Below, piece after piece: positions 57,821 to 64,000 of a DNA stretch of 64,000 nucleotides; positions within the stretch are counted from its first letter, which is position 1; each line of letters starts with the position of its first letter. Source of the stretch: Acidobacteriota bacterium (GTDB taxonomy: Bacteria > Acidobacteriota > Terriglobia > Terriglobales > Acidobacteriaceae); NCBI GenBank assembly GCA_021778845.1, contig JAJYBU010000004.1, positions 62,001 through 126,000 of the forward strand. Direction: 5' to 3'. The notes beneath the pieces are model-generated. The model was not told the origin of the DNA. It did no database searches and saw only the letters and a program-made list of their open reading frames with translations. The translations under genes were made by a program, and so were the position numbers.

Positions 57821-59257
57821 ATGAATCAGATGCAAGCGACGGCGGCAAAGCGATCGGCGGCGCAGTCTTCGGTGCTGGCTGCGCTGGGGATTACGCTGCT
57901 GAAGCTGCTGACGGGGATCCTGACCGGGTCGCTGGGGATGCTGAGCGAGGCGGCGCACTCGTCGATTGACCTGATTGCGGCGGGGATTACGCTGCTGACG
58001 GTAAGGGTGTCGGACCGGCCGGCGGATGAGGAACACAACTACGGGCATGGAAAGCTGGAGAGCCTGTCGGCGGGGTTTGAGACGGTGCTGATGGTGGGGT
58101 CGTGCGTGTGGATTGCGCGCGAGTCGATCCATCGGATCGTGGATCGGGAGCACTTGGATCTGCACTGGTCCGTGTGGCCGTTTGCGGTGCTGCTGCTGTC
58201 GATTGCGGTGGACTATACGCGGTCGCGGGCGCTGCATCGGGTGGCGGCGGAGCATAGGAGCGATGCGCTGGAGGCCGATGCGGTGCACTTCGGGACCGAT
58301 ATATGGTCGTCGGCTGCGGTGTTTGTGGGTCTGCTGGCGGCGTTTGTGGGAGACCGGCTGAATATTCCGGCACTACAGTATGCGGACCCGGTGGCTGCGC
58401 TGGTGGTGGCGGCGATTATTCTGCAGGTGACGTGGCGGCTGGCGCGGCAGACGATCGATTCCCTGCTGGACGCGACGCCGCCCGAGGTGCGGGAACAGAT
58501 TCGGAGGGATTTGATTCGGGATCTGGAAGCCGCAGATGGGGTGCTGGCCGTGGACCGGGTGCGGGTGCGGCGGTCGGGGTCGCATTACTTTGTGGATCTG
58601 ACGCTGAGCTTGCCGCGAAGACTGACGTTTCAGCGCTCGGAACAGATTACGGCGGCGGCGACCACGGCGGTGCAACGGGTTCTGCCGGGAGCCGATGTGG
58701 TGATCCATACGGTGCCGACGGCGACGCTGGGGGAGAGCGTGTTCGACCGGATTCGGGCAGTGGCGGCGCGATCGAACCTATCCATTCACGATGTGAGCGT
58801 GCGGCAGTACGACGGCGCGCTGCATGTGGAGCAGCATCTGGAGGTCCCGGAGACGATGACGCTGCGTGAGGCGCATGAGGTGGTGACAGCGCTGGAGACC
58901 GAGATGAAGCATGAGGTTCCGGGGATTGCTTCGCTGCTGACGCACATCGAGAGCGAGCCGGCGACGATTGCGACGGCGGCGCAGGTCGATCCGAGCGAGA
59001 ATCTGGAGAACCAACTGCGTGCGACGGCGAGCCACTTTCCGGAGATTCTGGATATTCATGAGATTTCGGTGACGCGGGGACATGGAGGCGCGGCTAACAG
59101 CGTCCAGGTAAACCTGCACTGCACACTGCCCGATGACCTGCCCATGGAGGCCGTACACGAGGTGATTACGAACTTCGAGAGCGAGTTCAAGCTGGACCAT
59201 CCGCAGGTGGCACGGGTGTTTATTCATCCGGAGCCCGCTACGGATAATCGGCGGTGA
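57821..59257 (+). CDS. Cation diffusion facilitator transporter with three C-terminal domains
   Basis: The 478-aa protein starts with a normal CDF membrane domain: AAHSSIDLIAAGITLL (first metal-site helix), the cytosolic DEEHNYGHGKLESLSAG, and HRSDALEADAVHFGTDIWSS (second site, HxxxD). About residue 210 onward a CDF-type cytoplasmic domain follows. It is followed by two further domains of the same general beta-alpha-beta shape (around residues 305-375 and 390-470, each with an IxxxHEI/ISV or IHDVSV strand and ending in a HIE/HPE motif). Ordinary CDF proteins are near 300 aa. Metal ion is unknown; Zn or Mn are typical. The gene lies 97 bases after the MenG gene. Confidence 0.85.
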   Translation: MNQMQATAAKRSAAQSSVLAALGITLLKLLTGILTGSLGMLSEAAHSSIDLIAAGITLLTVRVSDRPADEEHNYGHGKLESLSAGFETVLMVGSCVWIARESIHRIVDREHLDLHWSVWPFAVLLLSIAVDYTRSRALHRVAAEHRSDALEADAVHFGTDIWSSAAVFVGLLAAFVGDRLNIPALQYADPVAALVVAAIILQVTWRLARQTIDSLLDATPPEVREQIRRDLIRDLEAADGVLAVDRVRVRRSGSHYFVDLTLSLPRRLTFQRSEQITAAATTAVQRVLPGADVVIHTVPTATLGESVFDRIRAVAARSNLSIHDVSVRQYDGALHVEQHLEVPETMTLREAHEVVTALETEMKHEVPGIASLLTHIESEPATIATAAQVDPSENLENQLRATASHFPEILDIHEISVTRGHGGAANSVQVNLHCTLPDDLPMEAVHEVITNFESEFKLDHPQVARVFIHPEPATDNRR

Positions 59258-59321
59258 GCCGTCCATTGGGGCGTTGTTATTGAGACCAGGGAACGTTCTT
59301 CCACGGTATGCTGAGGCTGGG

Positions 59322-60110
59322 ATGAAACGGTTCTTCAGAGTGGCGATGACGGGGCTGGCGATGCTGGCGGTGATGCTGGTGTCGGCCGCGATTACGCTGC
59401 GGATTGCGCTGCATGGACATGAGGTGACCATTCCGGACTTTGCCGGGATGACCGTCGCGGAGGCCAGCGAGGCGGCGCTGAGGACGGGCGTAGATCTGAA
59501 TATCGAGAACAAGTTTTATTCGACGACGGTGCCGGTGGGGCGGGTCCTGTCGCAGGCGCCGGCAGCGGGGTCGAGCGTGCGGCATGGGTGGCAGGTGAGG
59601 GTGACCGAGAGCCTGGGGCCGCAACAGGTGACGATCCCGGATGTGGTGGGCGAGCCAGTGCAGCAGGCGTCGATGAATATACGGAAGATGCAGTTGGACT
59701 TGGGGACGCTGGCGCATATCGACGCACCGGGCGACCCGGACATGACCCTGGCGCAGACGCCGCCGCCGGATGCGGGCGTGGATCAGCCGAGGGTGAACCT
59801 GCTGCTGAGTTCGGCGGCGAATGCGTCGACGGCGATTGTGCTGCCGTCGTTTGTGGGGATGAGTTATGCGGCGGCGAACCGGTGGGCAAACGCGCTGGGG
59901 TTGAAGGTGGCGGTGATGGGAGAGGTTCCGGTGGTGGCCGTTCCTGCCCCTCCTGTGACTGGGGTGACGGCGGTGGCAGTTTCTCCTGCGGGCCCGAGCG
60001 GGGTCGTCACGGCGCAGTCGCCGGAGTCGGGGTTCAAGGGGAGTAAGGGGGATGTGCTGCGGCTGACGCTGGGGGCTGGGGCTCCTGTGACGGCTGCGGT
60101 GGCGCAGTAA
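59322..60110 (+). CDS. PASTA-domain membrane protein
   Basis: The ATG at 59322 gives 262 aa with an N-terminal membrane anchor (VAMTGLAMLAVMLVSAAITL), then three PASTA repeats: HEVTIPDFAGMTVAEASEAALRTG, VTIPDVVGEPVQQASMNIRKM and IVLPSFVGMSYAAANRWANALG. PASTA domains bind uncrosslinked peptidoglycan and usually sit on serine/threonine kinases or penicillin-binding proteins; here no kinase or PBP domain is attached. The C-terminal 60 residues are Pro/Ala/Val-rich. It converges with rsmB, 18 bases apart. Confidence 0.87.
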   Translation: MKRFFRVAMTGLAMLAVMLVSAAITLRIALHGHEVTIPDFAGMTVAEASEAALRTGVDLNIENKFYSTTVPVGRVLSQAPAAGSSVRHGWQVRVTESLGPQQVTIPDVVGEPVQQASMNIRKMQLDLGTLAHIDAPGDPDMTLAQTPPPDAGVDQPRVNLLLSSAANASTAIVLPSFVGMSYAAANRWANALGLKVAVMGEVPVVAVPAPPVTGVTAVAVSPAGPSGVVTAQSPESGFKGSKGDVLRLTLGAGAPVTAAVAQ

Positions 60111-60128
60111 GAGGTCGCAGAAGAACTC

Positions 60129-61469
60129 TCAGGCGCGGCGGAGGAGTGCCGCAAAGAAGCCGTCGCCCTGAAAGTTGACGCCCGGGATGGTGCGGAGTTG
60201 GCCGTTGCGGAGAAGCGTTGGGGGTGCCGAGGCAGCCAGGGTTCCGGCGGCAGATAGTTGGTGGAGGATGGGCTCCAGGGAGGGGTTGGTGATGCCGGAG
60301 GTAGCGGCGAGAACTGCGGCGACGACTTGCTCGTTCTCTTCAGGCTCGAGGGAGCAGGTGGAGTAAAGGAGGCTGCCGCCGGGAGCCAGGCGGGTCAGGG
60401 CGGCGGCGAGAATCTGGTGCTGGCGGGTGGCTTGGCGAGCGAGGTCAGAAGGCTGGAGACGATGCTTTATCTCTGGGTTACGGCTGAGAGTTCCAGTGCC
60501 ACTACAGGGTACATCACAGAGGATGAGGTCGAAGAAGCCTTCGGATGCGGGGAGTTGGGTGGCGTCGGCTTCGAGGGCGCTGACGTGGGGTGCAGCGGGC
60601 TGGAGACGGGTGGCGAGGGATTGGAGACGGCGGGGGTTGGCGTCGGTGGCGAGGATCTCGGCGTCGAGGCGGCGGTGAGCCAGGATGAGGGTCTTGCCAC
60701 CGGGCGCGGCGCAGCAATCCCAGATGCGGTGAGGAGCGGGATGGGAGGCGGCGGCCAACTCGGCGACCAGACGGGAACCGTCGTCGAGGTGCGGGAGGGG
60801 AGGCTCAGACGCGGCGGACTCGGGAAAGAGGGTGCCGGGGTGAGGCTCCTGCTGGTTGTAGGCGCAGAGCGCGAGGGCGGCGGTGCGGCCGTAGTGGCGG
60901 ACCCAGCGGGCGACGAGCCACTCCGGATGGGCAAGGCGTTCGGAGAAAACTGCAGTGGTCTCGTAGAGCTTCGGCTTGGAGGGCTCCTGGCGGGTGAGCT
61001 TGCGGAGGATCGCGTTGACCATGCCGGCTGCGTGGCCGTGCCCTGCGGCCCGGGCCAGTTCGACGGATTCGCTGAGAGCCGCGTGGGCGGGGATGCGGTC
61101 GAGGTGCTGGAGCTGGAAGGCTCCCATGCGGAGGGCCGTGGCAACCGGGGTGGGGAGGGCCAGGTCGGGGCGCTGGAGGAGCGGCTGCATGCTAGCGTCG
61201 AGGGCGATCTGCCAGCGGAGGACCCCGAGGACGAGGGTGGTGGCAAGGTTGCGGTCGGCCTGCGAGAGGGCCGACATGCCGGGTCCGTGGAGCAGGTCGT
61301 CAGAGTGCGCCGAGGTGGTGGCAACGCGGTCGAGAATGGTGAAGGCGGCGGAACGGGCCGGGCTGATGGACCCATGAGCGGGGGCGGAGTTTTGCACAGG
61401 CTGTGGGGAAATGGGCTTGGCGGGACGCCGCGGGTTGCGAGGGCCTGAGGACTTATTCAAGATGCTCAC
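60129..61469 (-). CDS. rsmB: 16S rRNA m5C967 methyltransferase RsmB
   Basis: The GTG at 61469, within the last 17 bases of fmt, gives 446 aa; a much longer open frame continues inside fmt and is not coding. The N-terminal NusB-like domain is followed by the SAM-binding core WDCCAAPGGKTLILAH, the catalytic cysteine in DVPCSGTGTLSRNPEIKHRL, and YSTCSLEPEENEQV. It methylates C967 of 16S rRNA. The order def-fmt-rsmB is the classic translation-initiation cluster. Confidence 0.92.
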   Translation of the reverse strand: MSILNKSSGPRNPRRPAKPISPQPVQNSAPAHGSISPARSAAFTILDRVATTSAHSDDLLHGPGMSALSQADRNLATTLVLGVLRWQIALDASMQPLLQRPDLALPTPVATALRMGAFQLQHLDRIPAHAALSESVELARAAGHGHAAGMVNAILRKLTRQEPSKPKLYETTAVFSERLAHPEWLVARWVRHYGRTAALALCAYNQQEPHPGTLFPESAASEPPLPHLDDGSRLVAELAAASHPAPHRIWDCCAAPGGKTLILAHRRLDAEILATDANPRRLQSLATRLQPAAPHVSALEADATQLPASEGFFDLILCDVPCSGTGTLSRNPEIKHRLQPSDLARQATRQHQILAAALTRLAPGGSLLYSTCSLEPEENEQVVAAVLAATSGITNPSLEPILHQLSAAGTLAASAPPTLLRNGQLRTIPGVNFQGDGFFAALLRRA

Positions 61470-62388
61470 CGGGACGGAGCTGGAAGTCTCGGGCGAATTG
61501 GGCTCCGGTGAGGCGGGGTTTCCCTTCCATCTGGACCTCATCGAGCGCAAGAACGGTGTTTTGCGCTGCTCCAACAAATAGGCTATCCGTTGATAATTGA
61601 AGCTTATACTGAGCTAAACATAATGTGGAAAATGATAGGTGCATCCTGTGGATAAGGAAGCGCTTGTCGCGGAAGAGAGCATGGGCTCCGGGCCAGGGGG
61701 TGAAGCCTCGCCAACGGTTATAAGTTTCCAGAGCGGTGCGGTGGAGGAGATCGAGGCGACCGTCCTCGCGGGTGAGGATGGGGGCTAGCGTGGCTTTACT
61801 GGAATCTTGCGGGATGGGATGGAGAGTTTTAAGCTCCAAGCCGGAAAGCGTTTGGATCAAGAGGTTTGCACCGATCTGTGAAAGCTGTGGATAGAGCTGT
61901 GGAGATGTGGTGTCAGGGCCGATGGGAATGCTGTGGGAAAGCAGTGTATCGCCCGTGTCGAGGCCAGCGTTGAGGAGCATGGTGGTGACGCCGGTTTCGG
62001 CTTCGCCGTTGGCGATGGCCCACTGGATGGGGGCGGCTCCGCGGTACTTGGGAAGGAGCGAGCCGTGGACGTTAATGTTGCCGAAGCGCGGGAGGTCGAG
62101 CATCCACTGGGGGATGATGCGGCCGTAAGCGACTACGATGATGGCGTCCGGGGAAATTTGTTCAAGAAGAGCACGAAGTTCGGAGTTGGTTTTGAGTCGC
62201 TCGGGCTGGAGGACGGGAAGACCGAGGGTGAGGGCGAGTTGCTTGACCGCAGGGACGTGAAGCTCGAGCTTGCGGCCGGCCGGGCGGTCGGGCTGCGTGA
62301 GGACGAGCGCAACTTCGTGGCCCGCGTCGACGACGGCCTGGAGGCTGGGGACAGCGAATTCTGGGGTTCCGCAGAAGACGAGTTTCAT
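61453..62388 (-). CDS. fmt: Methionyl-tRNA formyltransferase Fmt
   Basis: The 311-aa protein opens MKLVFCGTPEFAVPSLQAVV and carries the formyl-transfer motif INVHGSLLPKYRGAAPIQWAI with Asn and His, then Asp in GLDTGDTLL; the C-terminal domain is short. It formylates initiator Met-tRNA using formyl-tetrahydrofolate. It follows def by 21 bases and overlaps rsmB by 17. Confidence 0.95.
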   Translation of the reverse strand: MKLVFCGTPEFAVPSLQAVVDAGHEVALVLTQPDRPAGRKLELHVPAVKQLALTLGLPVLQPERLKTNSELRALLEQISPDAIIVVAYGRIIPQWMLDLPRFGNINVHGSLLPKYRGAAPIQWAIANGEAETGVTTMLLNAGLDTGDTLLSHSIPIGPDTTSPQLYPQLSQIGANLLIQTLSGLELKTLHPIPQDSSKATLAPILTREDGRLDLLHRTALETYNRWRGFTPWPGAHALFRDKRFLIHRMHLSFSTLCLAQYKLQLSTDSLFVGAAQNTVLALDEVQMEGKPRLTGAQFARDFQLRPGEHLE

Positions 62389-62409
62389 GAATTCCCTCGC
62401 TGCGGGAGT

Positions 62410-63006
62410 TTACCAGTCGCCATGCTTCTGGAGCTTCTTGATGCGGCGGAGGACGAGGTCGCGCTTGAGGCGGCTGAGGCGGTCAATGAAGAGGATGCCG
62501 TGGAGGTGGTCGATCTCATGGAGCATGGCGCGGGCCAGCAATTCCGTACCTTCTACTTCAAATATTTCCCCTTTGACGTTCTGCGCACGGACTTTAACCC
62601 ATGCATCACGCTGGACTTTCTCGTGGATATCCGGAAGGCTGAGGCAGCCTTCCTCTTCGAGCTGCTTACCGCGGCGATCGATGACCTCGGGGTTGATAAG
62701 GACGAGCTTATCTTCAGGTCGCTCTTTAAAGCTTACGTCTATCACTGTGATTTGCTTGGAGATGCTTATCTGCGGAGCAGCAAGGCCGATACCCTCGGCG
62801 GCGTACATGCTGTCGAACATCTCTTCGACGAGCTGAGCCAGTTCAGGGGTGAATTCGGTGACTGGCTCACCCTTTTTCAACAGGACGGGGTCGGGGTATT
62901 TGACGACCGTGTGGAGCTTGGGGGCGGACTTGCGGACGGCGTCGCGGGTCATCTGGCGGGCTACGCGTCGTTCGGCGGCTGTATCGAGTTTGGGTTCGGT
63001 GGGCAT
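62410..63006 (-). CDS. def: Peptide deformylase Def
   Basis: The 198-aa protein has the three metal motifs of peptide deformylase: GIGLAAPQI, EEGCLSLPDI and the metal-binding HEIDHLHG, with Cys and two His as ligands. It removes the formyl group from new proteins. An N-terminal Lys/Arg-rich stretch of about 30 residues precedes the core. It lies directly downstream of aroC, three bases after its stop, so these genes are probably co-transcribed. Confidence 0.95.
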   Translation of the reverse strand: MPTEPKLDTAAERRVARQMTRDAVRKSAPKLHTVVKYPDPVLLKKGEPVTEFTPELAQLVEEMFDSMYAAEGIGLAAPQISISKQITVIDVSFKERPEDKLVLINPEVIDRRGKQLEEEGCLSLPDIHEKVQRDAWVKVRAQNVKGEIFEVEGTELLARAMLHEIDHLHGILFIDRLSRLKRDLVLRRIKKLQKHGDW

Positions 63007-63009
63007 GAT

Positions 63010-64000
63010 TCAGAAGGATTTGATCTGGGCACAGTAGCCCTGGTAGTTGCGCTGGAGTTCGAGGAGGCTATCGCCGCCGAATTTTTCCAGAACAGAGCGG
63101 GCGACGGTGAGGGCGACCATGGCCTCGGCGGCGACACCGGCGGCGGGGACGACGCAGACGTCGGAGCGCTCATAGGATGCTTTGGTGGCCTCGCGGGATG
63201 CGAAGGAGACCGAGGCGAGGGGGCGACGAAGGGTCGAGATGGGCTTGAGGTAGCCGCGGATGATGAGGTCCTCGCCGTTGGACATGCCGCCTTCGAGACC
63301 GCCGGCGTTGTTGTGCTCGCGGGTGAATCGGGTGAACGTGCCGGTGTCCCCTTCGGCGTAGGAGATGGCGTCGTGGACCTGAGAGCCGGGGGATTGGGCT
63401 GCCGTGACGCCGCGGCCGAGTTCGACGGCTTTGACGGCCTGAAGGCTCATGACGGCCTGGGCCAGGAGGCCGTCGAGGCGCTCATCCCAGTTGACGTGGG
63501 TGCCGACGCCGGGGGGAAGGCCGTGGACGACGACCTCAAAGATGCCGCCGATGGTGTCACCGGTGCGGAGGGCGGTGTCGACTTCAGCCTTCATACGGGC
63601 TTCGGATTCGGGGTCGACGCAGGCGAGGAGGACGTCTTCTCTGCTGGCGAGGGCGGCGATCTCGGCGAAGGTGGCCTCGCGGGAGAGCTCGGCTGTGCCG
63701 ACGCGGGTAACGTGGCTGGCAACCTCGATGCCGAGGGAGCGCAAGAGCATCTTGGCGATGGCTCCGCAGGCTACGCGGGCGGCGGACTCGCGGGCGGAGG
63801 CGCGCTCGAGGATATAGCGGGCGTCGGGGAAGTTGTACTTGAGGGCGCCGGCGAGGTCTGCATGGCCGGGGCGTGGGGACGCTACCGCCTTATGCTTGTC
63901 AGGATCGCCTTCGGCCACGGGAAGGATCTCTTCCCAGTTCTTCCAGTCCTTGTTGGCCAGGGTCATGGCGATGGGCGAGCCGATGGTGTGGCCATGGCGG
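63010..64000 (-). CDS. aroC: Chorismate synthase AroC (N-terminus beyond window)
   Basis: About 330 residues are visible, running off the right edge of the window; the frame continues upstream past the in-frame ATG at 63966 as RHGHTIGSPIAM, so that ATG is internal and the true start is outside. FMN-binding features are SPRPGHADLAGALKYNFPDARYILERASARESAARVACGAIAKMLL, GGLEGGMSNGEDLIIRGYLKPISTLRRPL and VPAAGVAAEAMVALTVA. It makes chorismate from EPSP. It leads the aroC-def-fmt-rsmB run. Confidence 0.95.
   Translation of the reverse strand, partial: RHGHTIGSPIAMTLANKDWKNWEEILPVAEGDPDKHKAVASPRPGHADLAGALKYNFPDARYILERASARESAARVACGAIAKMLLRSLGIEVASHVTRVGTAELSREATFAEIAALASREDVLLACVDPESEARMKAEVDTALRTGDTIGGIFEVVVHGLPPGVGTHVNWDERLDGLLAQAVMSLQAVKAVELGRGVTAAQSPGSQVHDAISYAEGDTGTFTRFTREHNNAGGLEGGMSNGEDLIIRGYLKPISTLRRPLASVSFASREATKASYERSDVCVVPAAGVAAEAMVALTVARSVLEKFGGDSLLELQRNYQGYCAQIKSF

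Noticed and set aside
60258-61448. 396-codon plus-strand frame inside rsmB
   Set aside because: It is the antisense of a clearly supported rRNA methyltransferase and is a Gly/Glu-rich shadow.

Overview
The window looks like chromosome from an acidobacterium of the Terriglobia (Terriglobus/Granulicella/Edaphobacter type). This is an inference from gene content and style, not from a database match. The pointers are high GC, a bacillithiol enzyme (BshC), a menaquinone-type methyltransferase (MenG/UbiE), a split b/b' ATP synthase stator, many secreted beta-propeller lipoproteins, and a carbohydrate/hexuronate cluster. Almost everything is chromosomal housekeeping. There is no phage, plasmid, intact insertion sequence or CRISPR array.

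Layout. 0-3 kb: a cytochrome c maturation operon (ccmA end, ccmB, ccmC, a 39-aa ccmD-like gene, and a YVTN-propeller lipoprotein whose ATG overlaps the ccmD stop). 3-7.5 kb (minus): amino-acid permease, rsmA/ksgA, queG, YihY-like membrane protein. 7.5-11.4 kb: an IS5-type transposase relic, ruvC, then an overlapping amidase-GerMN-murI operon and an EVE-domain gene. 11.4-14.8 kb: fabI, DinB-like protein, exported amidohydrolase, secreted protein. 14.8-19 kb (minus): ABC-F ATPase, two small proteins, bshC. 19-26 kb: Nudix hydrolase, cold-shock protein, PolX, two membrane-anchored unknowns, ThiO-like oxidase, citrate synthase. 26-33 kb (minus): slipin, acetate kinase and phosphoketolase in one direction, forming an ATP-yielding phosphoketolase branch, with an MFS sugar-acid carrier upstream. 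33-37 kb: a GH5-like glycosidase, a KDG-kinase-like PfkB protein and a LacI regulator, which with the MFS carrier form a likely uronate/KDG utilisation cluster.

37-38.7 kb is a scrap region: an abnormal tRNA-Glu-like gene, a second tRNA 3'-end copy, a short CDF-like membrane protein, a decayed gene tail, and repeats. 38.7-45.1 kb (minus) carries seven ATP synthase genes (atpF', F, H, A, G, D, C) without atpB or atpE, with a clear terminator. 45.4-47.3 kb is hfq-hflX. 47.4-56 kb holds a DegT aminotransferase, two lipoproteins, tatB-tatC, a glutaminyl-cyclase-like M28 protein and TerC, with blocks of hexanucleotide repeats between them that share a conserved leader. 55.8-64 kb: aroB, menG/ubiE, an unusual CDF transporter with three C-terminal domains, a PASTA protein, then a minus-strand aroC-def-fmt-rsmB run.

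I did not find a convincing new multi-gene system. The most unusual items are the tRNA-Glu-like gene with an enlarged anticodon loop and its nearby 3'-end duplicate, the 20-bp perfect inverted repeat after citrate synthase, the mobile-looking repeat family, and the three-domain CDF tail.
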